Shown one piece after another: positions 23,963 to 33,290 of a stretch of 64,000 bases of DNA (within the stretch, counting starts at the first letter, position 1; every line of letters begins with the position of its first letter). The notes beneath the pieces are model-generated. The model did not search any database. It saw only the letters and a list, made by a program, of their open reading frames with translations, and was not told where the DNA came from. Source of the stretch: Nitrococcus mobilis Nb-231 (lineage in GTDB: Bacteria; Pseudomonadota; Gammaproteobacteria; Nitrococcales; Nitrococcaceae); contig NZ_CH672427.1 of assembly GCF_000153205.1 (NCBI RefSeq), forward strand, positions 2,490,342 through 2,554,341, written 5' to 3'. A program made the position numbers and the translations under genes.

Positions 23963-24754
23963 ATGGCGGAATTGATCACACAAGAGAGATTGCAGCCCGC
24001 CTTGCTCGACCGACTGACGGATGCAGCGCCCTTCAAGGAGCGCGTAGAGGTGACAATAGAAGCATCCGCCCTGAGACGGACCGGAATCGAGCGCGACGAA
24101 CTGCGTCGGGTGTTTGAGTCGCATCACCTGCGCCTGATAGAGAAGCGCCCGGATGAGGCTGGTGAGCATGATGCCTCCGGTCTGATCGAGGTCTATGAGA
24201 GCGAGCACGGGAGTAACGGGCTGCAACGTCTTTTGGAGCATGAACTCGGTTCCGGCGGCGGATACCGAGCTTCCGTGGCGAGTGTGGTGAATATCGTCGA
24301 TCGCAAGCGGCTGCCGAATACGGTCGAGTCTCGCCGCGGGCGGGTTATCTCCAACAAGCAGTTGAAGGAGTGCGTGCTGCGCGATCTGGCGTGGCTGCTC
24401 AACACCGCTAATCTCATGTCGGTTCAGGAGTTGCAGGCTTATCCGCATGCTCGAAGCTCGGTGCTCAATTACGGCGTACCCGATCTTACCGGCTCGACGG
24501 CCTCGGGTGCCGATGTCGAAGCAATCGCTGCGGGCATCCGGCGGGCGATTGAGGTCTTCGAGCCGCGTCTGCGGCGGGTGATGGTCACCCCAGCCCCGGC
24601 GGAGGACACTGCTGGTGGCGGCAATGTGCTGGCGTTTCGAATCGAGGCGGAGCTCTGGGGACAGCCGGCACCCGAACAGCTTTTGTTGCACACCGAGCTC
24701 GATTTGGAATCGGCCGACGCTACGATATACAGCGGTGAGCCGCGAGGCGGTTGA
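23963..24754 (+). CDS. tssE: T6SS baseplate protein TssE with a ~100-residue insertion
   Basis: TssE is the gp25-like baseplate wedge protein that joins baseplate and sheath. The first 28 residues (MAELITQERLQPALLDRLTD) and the gp25 core from about residue 130 (KECVLRDLAWLLNTANL, then YPHARSSVLNYGVPDL) are standard. Between them lies an insertion of about 100 residues (roughly 29-128). In usual TssE proteins this link is about 20 residues, so this one is 263 residues long instead of about 140-180. The insert is open, in frame and ends with the basic stretch ESRRGRV that normally follows the N-terminal helix. It includes a predicted helical pair (IERDELRRVFESHHLRLIE). Its origin is unknown. 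Confidence 0.9.
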   Translation: MAELITQERLQPALLDRLTDAAPFKERVEVTIEASALRRTGIERDELRRVFESHHLRLIEKRPDEAGEHDASGLIEVYESEHGSNGLQRLLEHELGSGGGYRASVASVVNIVDRKRLPNTVESRRGRVISNKQLKECVLRDLAWLLNTANLMSVQELQAYPHARSSVLNYGVPDLTGSTASGADVEAIAAGIRRAIEVFEPRLRRVMVTPAPAEDTAGGGNVLAFRIEAELWGQPAPEQLLLHTELDLESADATIYSGEPRGG

Positions 24755-26631
24755 TGGATACGCGCCTGCTTCGGTTCTACGAGGAAGAACTGCGGTTCAT
24801 TCGGGAGATGGGCGGTGAGTTTGCCCGCGAGTATCCGAAGATTGCTGGCCGGTTGGGGCTTGACAGCTTTGAGTGCGCCGATCCGTACGTGGAACGTTTG
24901 CTCGAGGGTGTGGCCTTTTTGACCGCGCGCATCCAGCTTAAGCTGGATGCAGAGTTTCCGGATTTTACCCGCCATCTGCTGGAGATCGTCCACCCGCACC
25001 TCGTTTGCCCTGTACCGTCCATGGCGGTAGTAGAGTTCGAGCCGGACTTGGACGAGGGGGGGCTCTCGGAAGGGGTGCCGGTACCGCGCGGCAGCGTGCT
25101 GCGCAGCGTGCTGGCCAAGGGAGAGAAAACGGCATGCGAGTATCGTACGGCGCACCCGGTGATGCTTTGGCCGTTGCGGATTGTCGATGCGAAATATTTG
25201 TCCAACGCCGGCGCCATTGCCGCCGCCGGACTGCCGGTGAAGCGCAACGCCTGCGCCGCACTGCAGATATCCCTGGAGGTCACCGCGGGCCTGAGGCTGG
25301 CCGATCTGGCGCTGGGGTGTTTGCCTGTTTTCCTTCGGGGCAGCGACGAGACGCCGATGCGGCTCTACGAACAGATCCATGGCAACTGCATCGGTGTGTC
25401 ACTGCGCTGCGAGGAGGGGGTACAGAAAGGCCCGATCTGCCTCCCACCCGGCACGGTACGGCAACCGGGGTTCGAGGTGGACGAGGCCTTGCTGCCGCCG
25501 ACTCGGCGTTCCTTCGAGGGCTATCGGCTGTTGCAGGAATACTTCGCAATACCGCAGCGCTTCATGTTCTTCGAACTCGCCGGGCTTGCGCCTTATGTAC
25601 CGAGACTCAGCGGGCAGTGCCTGGAGGTCACGCTGTTTTTCGACCGCGTCGACAACCGGCTGGAGCACACGGTGCAGTCGGATCGGTTTGCACTGTTTGC
25701 GACCCCGGCCATCAACCTGTTCCCCCTGACGGCGGACCGCATACACGTGAAGGGTAGTGATACCGAGTTTCACGTGGTTGCTGACCGCAACCGGCCGATG
25801 GACTTCGAGATCTATCGCATCGAAGGCGTGACCGGCTTCGGCAAAAACGGGGACGACAGGTTGGCGTTCCACCCTTTCTACCACCTTACCCATCACGACA
25901 ACGGGCGCATCGGAGAGGGGGCGTTTTTCACCATCCAGCGGCGTCCGCGGGAGCGTCCGTCACGGCAGAGGTGGCAGGGGGCACGATCCAGCTATCTGGG
26001 CAGCGAGTGCTTCCTTAGTATCGTGGATGCCGAACACGCGCCGTTCGCGCCCGAGCTTAGGCAGCTCGAGGTGATCTGTCTATGCAGTAACCGTGATTTG
26101 CCATTGCAGATGGCTGTGGGTAAGGGCGTGACGGATTTTACACTGGATGCAGGCGCTCCGGTGCAGAGCATCCGCATTATCGCCGGACCCACCCCGCCGC
26201 GCGGCGCGTTCTACGCGGGCGACAACGTGTGGCGATTTATCAGTCAGCTCTCGCTGAACTACCTCTCGCTGGTGGAAGGACAGGACGGCGCGGGTGTGAC
26301 GGCATTGCGCGAGTTGCTGGCACTCTATGTGGATGGCAGGGACGCGCTGGCGCGGCACGTGGAAGGTGTGCTTTCGGTGGAGTCCTGGCCGACGGTTCGG
26401 CGAATGCCCGTGCCCGGGCCGATCTGCTTCGGTAATGGTCTCGAAATTCACCTCGAGCTGCGCGAGGCGGCGTTCATTGGAACGGGAGCCTTCCTGCTCG
26501 GTGCTGTACTCGAGAGATTCTTTGCTAGGTATGTGTCGATCAACTCGTTTACCCAGACGATCGTGGAAACCGACGAACGCGGCGAGATCATGCGATGGCC
26601 GGTAAGAGCAGGCCGAAGACAAGTATTGTGA
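24754..26631 (+). CDS. tssF: T6SS baseplate protein TssF
   Basis: TssF, with TssG and TssE, forms the baseplate wedge. The protein is 625 residues from the ATG at 24754, which shares one base with the tssE stop (TGATG); a TTG one codon earlier is less likely. The N-terminus is diagnostic: LLRFYEEELRFIREMGGEFA and FAREYPKIAGRLGL, followed by DPYVERLLEGVAFLTARIQ and FTRHLLEIVHPHL. The C-terminus has FLLGAVLERFFARYVSINSF and the tail RGEIMRWPVRAG. tssG overlaps its end. Confidence 0.96.
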   Translation: MDTRLLRFYEEELRFIREMGGEFAREYPKIAGRLGLDSFECADPYVERLLEGVAFLTARIQLKLDAEFPDFTRHLLEIVHPHLVCPVPSMAVVEFEPDLDEGGLSEGVPVPRGSVLRSVLAKGEKTACEYRTAHPVMLWPLRIVDAKYLSNAGAIAAAGLPVKRNACAALQISLEVTAGLRLADLALGCLPVFLRGSDETPMRLYEQIHGNCIGVSLRCEEGVQKGPICLPPGTVRQPGFEVDEALLPPTRRSFEGYRLLQEYFAIPQRFMFFELAGLAPYVPRLSGQCLEVTLFFDRVDNRLEHTVQSDRFALFATPAINLFPLTADRIHVKGSDTEFHVVADRNRPMDFEIYRIEGVTGFGKNGDDRLAFHPFYHLTHHDNGRIGEGAFFTIQRRPRERPSRQRWQGARSSYLGSECFLSIVDAEHAPFAPELRQLEVICLCSNRDLPLQMAVGKGVTDFTLDAGAPVQSIRIIAGPTPPRGAFYAGDNVWRFISQLSLNYLSLVEGQDGAGVTALRELLALYVDGRDALARHVEGVLSVESWPTVRRMPVPGPICFGNGLEIHLELREAAFIGTGAFLLGAVLERFFARYVSINSFTQTIVETDERGEIMRWPVRAGRRQVL

Positions 26632-27710
26632 GCGCGACCGCGGAGCTGGAGCGAGCACCTTACCGGTTCAGTCTGTTCGCGGCGCTTCGCCTGCTGGAGG
26701 CAAAGCACCGCGATAGTCCGCGCCTGGGTGAGTCGCGCCGACCGGCCGATGATCCGGTTCGGGTTGCCCAGCGTCCCTCCTTGCGTTTTGCGCCCGGCGA
26801 TGTGGCCGGGTTCGAACCCGGCACGCCAAACCGCTTGAGTTGCGACTCCTTCGGCCTGTTCGGTCCCGACGGAGCGCTGCCGGTGCACCTCACCGAATAC
26901 GCCGACGAGCGGCAGCGCCAGCACCAGGACCCGACCTTCGCCGCATTCGTGAATATGCTGCAACACCGACTCGCGTGTCTGTTCTACCGCGCCTGGGCCA
27001 ACGCCCAGCCGGCTGTGCAGCATGATCGCCCCGAGGCGGACCGCTTCGCCGTGTACATCGGTGCGCTGGTGGGAATCGGCTCGCCTGCGTTTCGTAATCG
27101 TGACCGGGTCGGGGATTCCGCGCGTCTTTGCCGGGCGGGCCGGTATGCGCCGGCGGCAAAGTCTGCCGAGGGTCTGGAGGACATTCTGGCGGATTTTTTC
27201 GGATCGCCATGCCGGGTTATACCGTTTCAGCCGAACTGGCTCGAGATGCCTGCGGACGAGCGTCTCGCGCTTGGCCGCGCCAGGGGCGGCGGGCTTGGCC
27301 GGGCCGCCAATCTGGGGCGCCGCTCCTGGCAGTGCCAGTCCAACTTTGCAATTGAGCTCGGGCCGCTGTGCCGATCAACGTTCGAGGCTTTCTTACCGGG
27401 CGGGCGGAGGTTGGGCGAGCTGAGGGATCTGGTGCGCGCTTATATAGGGGACGAGCTGCGCTGGGAGTTGATCCTGAGTTTGCGGCAGAAAGAGGCTCCG
27501 CCGCTGCGGCTGGCACGCGGGGCGCGGCTAGGCCGAACGAGCTGGGTCGGGCGGGTGGCTGGGGATGCCCGTGGCGTTCGGGTGCGGGGAAATCCGCTCG
27601 AAGCGCAGCCTGGGCCGGATATCCAGAAGATGGGCAGGCGGTATCGCGCGCCCGGGGGAGAGTGCCGTGACGGAAATCAGCCGTACCGCCTTGTTCGGGA
27701 AGCTCGGTAG
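26628..27710 (+). CDS. tssG: T6SS baseplate protein TssG
   Basis: TssG is the second wedge protein, working with TssF. From the GTG at 26628, which overlaps the tssF stop as GTGA, the protein has 360 residues; an ATG at 26595 would overlap tssF by 37 bases. Family blocks are PYRFSLFAALRLLEAKH, GLFGPDGALPVHLTEYA, FVNMLQHRLACLFYRAW, GIGSPAFRNRD and the late FRPNWLEMP-like FQPNWLEMP. LGRTSWVG is the usual last motif. After it the reading frame continues about 48 codons in a Gly/Arg/Pro-rich tail that overlaps clpV by 44 bases. A shift to frame 2 would instead end at 27670 in a GTGA overlap with clpV, so a late frameshift is possible. Confidence 0.9.
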   Translation: MSATAELERAPYRFSLFAALRLLEAKHRDSPRLGESRRPADDPVRVAQRPSLRFAPGDVAGFEPGTPNRLSCDSFGLFGPDGALPVHLTEYADERQRQHQDPTFAAFVNMLQHRLACLFYRAWANAQPAVQHDRPEADRFAVYIGALVGIGSPAFRNRDRVGDSARLCRAGRYAPAAKSAEGLEDILADFFGSPCRVIPFQPNWLEMPADERLALGRARGGGLGRAANLGRRSWQCQSNFAIELGPLCRSTFEAFLPGGRRLGELRDLVRAYIGDELRWELILSLRQKEAPPLRLARGARLGRTSWVGRVAGDARGVRVRGNPLEAQPGPDIQKMGRRYRAPGGECRDGNQPYRLVREAR

Positions 27711-30414
27711 CCTTGGCTATAAAGCGATCGAAAGCGCCACGGTGTTTTGCAAGATGCGGGGTAACCCGTATGTGGAGCTTGCACACTGGCTACACCAGAT
27801 CCTGCAGCAGCAGGACTCGGACTTGCATCGCATCATCAATCATTTCGGGCTCGATCACGCGCGGTTAGCCGCAGATTTGACCCGCCGCCTAGATGAGTTG
27901 CCGCACGGCGCGAGCAGTATCTCCGATCTCTCTTCCCAGGTCGAAGAAGCCGTAGAGCGTGGTTGGGTGTGGTCGACACTGCGTTTCGGCGAGCCGCAGG
28001 TACGCACTGGCCATCTCGTGGTGGGGCTGATGAAAACCACAAACCTGCGCAATGCCCTACCGAGCGTATCGGGCGAATTCGCCAAAGTTCGGGTGGACCG
28101 TCTCATCGATGAGTGGGACGACATCACCGGGGGTTCGCCGGAGGTGAGGCTTGCCGCTAGCGCCGGCTCTCGCCTCGGCGAGTCGGCCGCGGCGCAGCAA
28201 GGCGATGCAGCTATACCCCTATCCCCGGCGGCGATGGGTAAGCAGGAGGCCTTGCAGCGCTTTACGGTCGATATGACCGAGTTGGCCCGCCAAGGCAGGA
28301 TCGATCCGGTCGTCGGGCGGGACGAGGAAATCCGCCAGATGGTGGACATCCTAATGCGCCGGCGCCAAAACAATCCGATCCTGACCGGTGAGGCGGGCGT
28401 GGGTAAGACTGCCGTGGTGGAGGGGTTCGCTCAGCGTATCATCAGCGGTGATGTGCCGCCGCCGCTGAAAAATGTGGTGCTCCGCTCGCTCGATGTGGGT
28501 TTGCTTCAGGCAGGCGCGAGCATGAAGGGCGAGTTCGAGAGCCGATTGCGGCAGGTAATCGAGGAAGTGCAGGCCTCGGAGCGCCCCATCGTGTTGTTCA
28601 TCGACGAGGCCCACACCCTCATCGGCGCCGGTGGCGCCGCGGGAACGGGCGATGCGGCCAATCTGCTCAAGCCGGCCCTGGCTCGGGGGGCGTTGCGAAC
28701 CATCGGTGCCACGACCTGGGGTGAGTACAAAAAACACATCGAAAAGGATCCTGCGCTCACTCGGCGTTTCCAGCCGATTCAGGTCGGCGAGCCCAGTGAG
28801 GAGCGTGCTCTCGAGATGGTGCGGACCATGGCCGCTCCACTCGAGAAGCACCACCGAGTGCAGTTGCGCGACGAGGCCCTGAGCGCGGCTGTTCGGCTTT
28901 CGCACCGCTACATTCCGGCTCGGCAACTGCCGGACAAGGCAGTGACTCTGCTGGACACCGCCTGTGCGCGGGTTGCAATCAGCCAGCACGGCGTTCCGGC
29001 CGAGGTGGAGCATAACCGGCGCCGCCTCGAGGCGCTGGCAATGGAGTTGGAGATCATCGCTCGGGAGAAGGCGGTTGGTTTGCCGGTAGCGCAGCGGGAG
29101 AGCGAGATCCGTGCGGCTATGGAAACCGAAAGCGAGCGCCTAGCGGAGGTTGAGCGGGCTTGGCAGGATGAGAAACGGCTGGTGGAAGAGCTCCTGGAAC
29201 TGCGCGCCGCGCTGCGCGCCCAGGCCGGCACGGGCGAGGCCGCACGTCCAGTTTCCGACCTGGAAGCGGCCGATAACAGCCGCGATGGCAGTTCCGATGC
29301 GGGCATTACGGCCGAGCGGGCATCGCGTGAGGACCTCTTGAGTCGTCTCGCGAAGATCCAGCAGCGGCTCGAGGAAATGCAAGGCGAGCAGCCGTTGATT
29401 CTGCCCAGTGTCGACGCCCAGGCTATTGCTTCGGTCGTTGCCGACTGGACCGGGATTCCAGTAGGGCGGATGGTTCGGGACGAGATCGAAGCCGTGCTGC
29501 ACCTGGCCACTCGGCTCGCCGAACGGGTCAAAGGCCAGGATCATGCCCTGGAGATGATCGCGCGCCGCGTGCAGACGGCTCGGGCGAGTCTGGACAACCC
29601 GGGCAAGCCGATGGGCGTGTTCATGCTAGCTGGTCCGTCCGGTGTCGGTAAGACCGAAACTGCCCTTGCATTGGCGGAGACGCTCTACGGGGGCGAGCAA
29701 AACATGATTACCATCAACATGAGCGAATTCCAGGAGGCGCATACTGTGTCCACGCTCAAGGGCGCGCCGCCTGGGTACGTGGGATACGGGGAGGGCGGAG
29801 TCCTGACCGAAGCGGTTCGCCGCCGGCCGTACAGTGTAGTGTTGCTGGACGAGGTGGAAAAGGCCCACTCGGACGTGCACGAGATCTTCTTCCAGGTGTT
29901 CGACAAGGGCATGATGGAGGACGGTGAGGGACGGCTGATCGATTTCAAGAACACCTTGGTCATATTGACCACCAATGTAGGCACCGATTTGATCATGCAG
30001 GCGTGCAAGGAAGGCGCGGAAAGGCCGGCTGCCGCTGCCTTGACGCAGAAACTGCGCAGCCCGCTGCTGCAAGTGTTTCCCCCGGCGCTGCTAGGACGGC
30101 TGGTCACGATTCCATACTACCCGCTGAGCGACGCTATGCTCCGAAGCATCATCCATCTGCAACTCGGGCGCATCGAGCAGCGCATCCAGCGCAACCACCA
30201 GGTGTCGTTTACCTACGACGATGCCGTGGTAGACCTTGTTCTCGAGCGTTGCATCGAGCTTGAAAGCGGTGGCCGCATGGTGGATGCCATTCTTACGAAT
30301 ACGTTGCTGCCGGAGCTCAGTCGCGGCTTCCTGACCCGGCTGATGGAAGGTAAGGCCATCGGCGGGGTGCACGTGACCGTGCGAAACTCAGAGTTCACCT
30401 ATGATTTCGCCTAA
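27667..30414 (+). CDS. clpV: T6SS sheath-recycling ATPase ClpV (TssH)
   Basis: ClpV is an AAA+ hexamer that unfolds contracted sheath so its subunits can be reused. From the GTG at 27667 (GGGGGAG upstream) it has 915 residues; the open frame upstream lies inside tssG. Two ATPase modules are intact: Walker A GEAGVGKT at residues 241-248 with Walker B VLFIDEAH at 309-316, and Walker A GPSGVGKT at 656-663 with [10 protein letters not shown] after it. The N-terminal domain ([20 protein letters not shown]) is the ClpV type rather than ClpB; the coiled-coil region includes [20 protein letters not shown]. The motif [13 protein letters not shown] is the pore loop of the second ring. Confidence 0.97.
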   Translation: MTEISRTALFGKLGSLGYKAIESATVFCKMRGNPYVELAHWLHQILQQQDSDLHRIINHFGLDHARLAADLTRRLDELPHGASSISDLSSQVEEAVERGWVWSTLRFGEPQVRTGHLVVGLMKTTNLRNALPSVSGEFAKVRVDRLIDEWDDITGGSPEVRLAASAGSRLGESAAAQQGDAAIPLSPAAMGKQEALQRFTVDMTELARQGRIDPVVGRDEEIRQMVDILMRRRQNNPILTGEAGVGKTAVVEGFAQRIISGDVPPPLKNVVLRSLDVGLLQAGASMKGEFESRLRQVIEEVQASERPIVLFIDEAHTLIGAGGAAGTGDAANLLKPALARGALRTIGATTWGEYKKHIEKDPALTRRFQPIQVGEPSEERALEMVRTMAAPLEKHHRVQLRDEALSAAVRLSHRYIPARQLPDKAVTLLDTACARVAISQHGVPAEVEHNRRRLEALAMELEIIAREKAVGLPVAQRESEIRAAMETESERLAEVERAWQDEKRLVEELLELRAALRAQAGTGEAARPVSDLEAADNSRDGSSDAGITAERASREDLLSRLAKIQQRLEEMQGEQPLILPSVDAQAIASVVADWTGIPVGRMVRDEIEAVLHLATRLAERVKGQDHALEMIARRVQTARASLDNPGKPMGVFMLAGPSGVGKTETALALAETLYGGEQNMITINMSEFQEAHTVSTLKGAPPGYVGYGEGGVLTEAVRRRPYSVVLLDEVEKAHSDVHEIFFQVFDKGMMEDGEGRLIDFKNTLVILTTNVGTDLIMQACKEGAERPAAAALTQKLRSPLLQVFPPALLGRLVTIPYYPLSDAMLRSIIHLQLGRIEQRIQRNHQVSFTYDDAVVDLVLERCIELESGGRMVDAILTNTLLPELSRGFLTRLMEGKAIGGVHVTVRNSEFTYDFA

Positions 30415-30526
30415 CGGTCGCTGTCATTTGGCTGCACGGCCATTCCGAGCGGGTGGCAAGGGCTATCGGTTTGACGCTCGAGGGCGACTGAGCGAATCTT
30501 ACTCAAAGCGTGAATACACATTCGTC

Positions 30527-30835
30527 ATGCCGGAAGTGAGGTATCCTGTTAACGATATGGCGCGTGCCCGTATGGTCGAGGTGGACTACTACAGCTTTCG
30601 GCAGCTTTTCCGGGAGGCGGTGGCGTGCGGCGGCCGTGTCGAAAAACGTGATACGCAGCGCTGGAATGCGTACGTGAAACAGCACAAAATTAACGAAGTG
30701 GGTGCGACGACGATAGCGCGTACCCGGTTCGACGCGCCGACACCGGTGATCATCGATCTGGGGCGCGAGCGGGATGGCCTTTACTTCTACTCCGACTTGG
30801 AAGAGGGTTGTCTTCGGCTCGTTTTCGAGGATTAG
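30527..30835 (+). CDS. Small unknown protein between clpV and tagH
   Basis: A frame of 102 codons from the ATG at 30527; starts at 30401 (144 residues, inside the end of clpV) or 30557 (92 residues, with GTGAGG 16 bases upstream) are also possible. The protein appears folded: VEVDYYSFRQLFREAVACGG, HKINEVGATTIARTRFD, PVIIDLGRERDGLYFYSD, ending CLRLVFED. I do not recognise the family. It lies in the gap between the two halves of the T6SS operon and ends before a hairpin at 31151, so it would be the last gene of the first half. A T6SS accessory role is only inferred from position. Confidence 0.5.
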   Translation: MPEVRYPVNDMARARMVEVDYYSFRQLFREAVACGGRVEKRDTQRWNAYVKQHKINEVGATTIARTRFDAPTPVIIDLGRERDGLYFYSDLEEGCLRLVFED

Positions 30836-31150
30836 TGAGGGGGCGTTGTTCGTAGTTCCGTGCTTCCGGCATGGCTGGAGGCGAGCAGCCGCCTATAGTT
30901 GTCTGCGACGGCGGAGCGCTGAAGGTCGGCCTATAGAACAACGCCGGAGCGCATCGACTATGGATGAGCTCCTCTATTTCGGAGTTCGAATGCATCGGCT
31001 GGCGCGATCGGGCTTGCTTCAAGGTTCTTGCGGGGCGGTCGGCGGTATCCCAGGTATCGAGAGCCCTATCACCGTCCACTTACCCACTGAAGCTCCGAGG
31101 GTTCATCGGCCGCTTACCAATGCCCGCTACGTCAGTGTACCGTTGTGGCG

Positions 31151-31180
31151 CCTGTTCCCATGGGTTCGGGAACAGGTTTT
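31151..31180 (+). terminator. Hairpin with T tract between clpV and tagH units
   Basis: CCTGTTCCC (31151-31159) pairs perfectly with GGGAACAGG (31168-31176) over an eight-base loop and is followed by TTTT. This is an intrinsic-terminator shape on the T6SS coding strand. It lies in the 419 bp gap (30836-31254), which shows no convincing gene and no clear promoter, and may separate tssA-clpV from tagH-ppkA or reduce read-through into the second half. Confidence 0.55.
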
Positions 31181-31254
31181 CTGGTGCCTCACTCCGGCTT
31201 CTCTTAGCCCGGTCGTCGCACCCGGTTTCCGCCATGAAAATCCGAGAGACTGCT

Positions 31255-32685
31255 ATGCAATTGTCGTTGACGGTGATCGGTCCCGAGGCCGAGCGCCTGG
31301 GGCAGGACGCCACTAAGTCTTGGGTCGACGCCGGCGGTACCATCGGTCGGTCCGAGAACAACGATTGGATGCTTCCGGATCCTAAACAAGAGATATCGCG
31401 CTGTCATGCCCGGATCCGCTTTAGCGGAACCGTTTTCTACTTGGAGGACGCCAGCGCCAATGGTGTATTCCTGAACAATCGCGGCAACCGGCTTGATCCT
31501 TTCAGCGCGCACCGGCTTGAGGATGGCGAGCAGATATTCATTGGCGATTATCGGATTGCCGTGGCCATTCGCGATGAGTCGGCCGCCGTCGCGATGCCGG
31601 CTTTGGTGCGCACGGCGATTGACGATTCGGATGCGGCGCCGGACCCACTGGAACTGCTCGGCGGTGCCGTGCAGGGGGAGGGCTGCGACGGTGAGTATGC
31701 GGAGCCGGTATGCCGGGGTGACTCCTTCCTGCAAGATCATTTTGCACCGCCGGAAGTGCGTTGGGATGAGCTGTCGGCGCCCGAGCCACTTCCCTCCCAG
31801 GGCCAAGCGCCGGCGGTAGGACAGGACGCAGCGGGTATTCCGCCGGATTGGTGGAAACAACTGCCGGGCCAGGAGGAAGAAAGATTGCCCCCTGAAAGCG
31901 GGCGTGCATCGGCCCTTGGAGCAGCCCCTCCTCCAGAGTCCACTGAGCGGCCGATAGCACCCAGTACAGGCGAGGAGGTCGGCCGGTGTGAACACAACCG
32001 CAAAAGCGCACTGAATGCGCCCCCCCAGCCGCCGTATTCCGGGGCGATGCCGCCATCGCAACCGCTCGAGGCGGAGGAGGAAGACGCGCTGAAGGCGCTT
32101 CTTGCCGGTGCAGGCGTGGATTCGTCGCATATCACGCCGGAACTTGCCGAAACCCTTGGTCAGCTTCTCCGAATCACGGTTCATGGGTTGATGGATCTCC
32201 TGCGCGCACGGATGGAGATCAAGAACCAGTTTCGGATGCCCATGACTTTGATCGAGGCGCACGAGAACAACCCGTTGAAGTTCTCCACCAACGCCGAGGA
32301 TGCCTTACACAATCTTCTGGTCAAGAAGAACCCCGATTATCTGGGTCCGGTGGCTGCGTTCCGGGCCAGCTTCGAAGATCTGCGTCACCATCAGATGGCC
32401 TTGCTTGCCGGTATGCGCAAGGCGTTTTTTGTCATGCTGGACCACTTCGATCCCGAGGAGTTGGAGCGCTTGTTCGACGAGAAACGAGACGGCCGCCCCA
32501 TCATCGGTAAGATCATGCAGCGGCGAAACTGGGAACTGTACCGCGACCTGTTCGAGGACATCCATAAGGATACGGAGCGTTATTTCAATCGTTTGTTCGG
32601 CGACGCCTTCGTGACCGCCTACGAGAAACAGATGGAGGATCTCAAGATGGCTGCGCGTGGTAAGGCGCCGCACCGTCACGATTGA
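31255..32685 (+). CDS. tagH: T6SS FHA-domain protein TagH/Fha
   Basis: Fha is the phosphothreonine-reading scaffold that is phosphorylated by PpkA and then activates the T6SS. From the ATG at 31255 (GAGAG nearby) it has 476 residues; the open frame upstream lacks family similarity. The FHA domain covers about residues 20-105, with GTIGRSENNDW (28-38), ISRCHARIRF (48 onward) and DASANGVFLN. A long acidic, proline-rich linker (about 130-260) separates it from the TagH C-terminal helical domain (LLRITVHGLMDLLRARMEIK, FRMPMTLIEAHENNPLKFS, NWELYRDLFEDIHKDTERYF). tssJ begins 35 bases downstream. Three downstream genes encode its kinase, phosphatase and repressor domains. Confidence 0.93.
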   Translation: MQLSLTVIGPEAERLGQDATKSWVDAGGTIGRSENNDWMLPDPKQEISRCHARIRFSGTVFYLEDASANGVFLNNRGNRLDPFSAHRLEDGEQIFIGDYRIAVAIRDESAAVAMPALVRTAIDDSDAAPDPLELLGGAVQGEGCDGEYAEPVCRGDSFLQDHFAPPEVRWDELSAPEPLPSQGQAPAVGQDAAGIPPDWWKQLPGQEEERLPPESGRASALGAAPPPESTERPIAPSTGEEVGRCEHNRKSALNAPPQPPYSGAMPPSQPLEAEEEDALKALLAGAGVDSSHITPELAETLGQLLRITVHGLMDLLRARMEIKNQFRMPMTLIEAHENNPLKFSTNAEDALHNLLVKKNPDYLGPVAAFRASFEDLRHHQMALLAGMRKAFFVMLDHFDPEELERLFDEKRDGRPIIGKIMQRRNWELYRDLFEDIHKDTERYFNRLFGDAFVTAYEKQMEDLKMAARGKAPHRHD

Positions 32686-32720
32686 ATCAACCACAATGAG
32701 AACAAGGCAGGAATAATCCG

Positions 32721-33272
32721 ATGAAGTTGCGGTGCTCTCCCCAGGCGCTGGCGGGCATTTTCTTGGCCGCGGCGATGCTGGGTTGTGCCTCGCAGCCGGT
32801 GAGCGAGGCGGAGACCGACGAGGTCGATGGCCGGATTGTGGTTGGCCCGGATTTGAACCCTAATGCCGAGGGACGTCCGTCACCCGTCTTCATGCGAATC
32901 TATCAGCTCAGTGATAAAACGGGTTTTGTCGGCGCATCCTTCGCGGAGCTTGCCGACCGCGATCAAGAGGTGTTGGGGGCTGCGCTGCTCAGCCGGGATG
33001 AGCTCGAGCTCTGCCCAGTGGAGGCAGCAGAGCGACCGCGCTCGGGGCAAGCCAGTCGCTGCCAGGGGCCGGAGACCGGGATTACACTGAATATACGCGC
33101 AGATGCCCGCTACCTGGCTGTGTTGGCCGAGTTCTATCACCTGCACGATCCGTCGGGAAACTGGCGCTCCGTCGCTGAGATACCGGAGGAGGGTTTGCTG
33201 AGTTTTTTCGGATCCCGGGAGTTCGTCATTTCCCTGGAGGGATCCACCGTATCGGTCAGCTTCCGAGATTAG
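32721..33272 (+). CDS. tssJ: T6SS outer-membrane lipoprotein TssJ
   Basis: TssJ anchors the membrane complex to the outer membrane and binds periplasmic TssM. The 183-residue protein has a lipoprotein signal with the lipobox LGCA and Cys22 as the acylation site; the next residues (ASQPVS) carry no inner-membrane retention signal. The beta-sandwich features RPSPVFMRIYQLSD, ASFAELADRD and TGITLNIRADARYLAVLAEF are typical, with the latter broken here as NIRADARYLAVLAEF. AGGAATAATCC upstream may act as the ribosome site. It starts the membrane-complex set tssJ-K-L-M, with tssK only 18 bases on. Confidence 0.94.
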   Translation: MKLRCSPQALAGIFLAAAMLGCASQPVSEAETDEVDGRIVVGPDLNPNAEGRPSPVFMRIYQLSDKTGFVGASFAELADRDQEVLGAALLSRDELELCPVEAAERPRSGQASRCQGPETGITLNIRADARYLAVLAEFYHLHDPSGNWRSVAEIPEEGLLSFFGSREFVISLEGSTVSVSFRD

Positions 33273-33290
33273 TCCATATAAGGATGCCCT

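Noticed and set aside
30964..31254. N-terminal extension of about 97 codons to TagH
   Set aside because: It has no FHA or other similarity, reads through the terminator-like hairpin and contains a mixed composition; the ATG at 31255 starts directly before the FHA domain.
31204..32262. Open frame of 352 codons on the minus strand
   Set aside because: It is antisense to tagH, has an Arg/His/Leu-rich shadow composition and no ribosome site or family motif.
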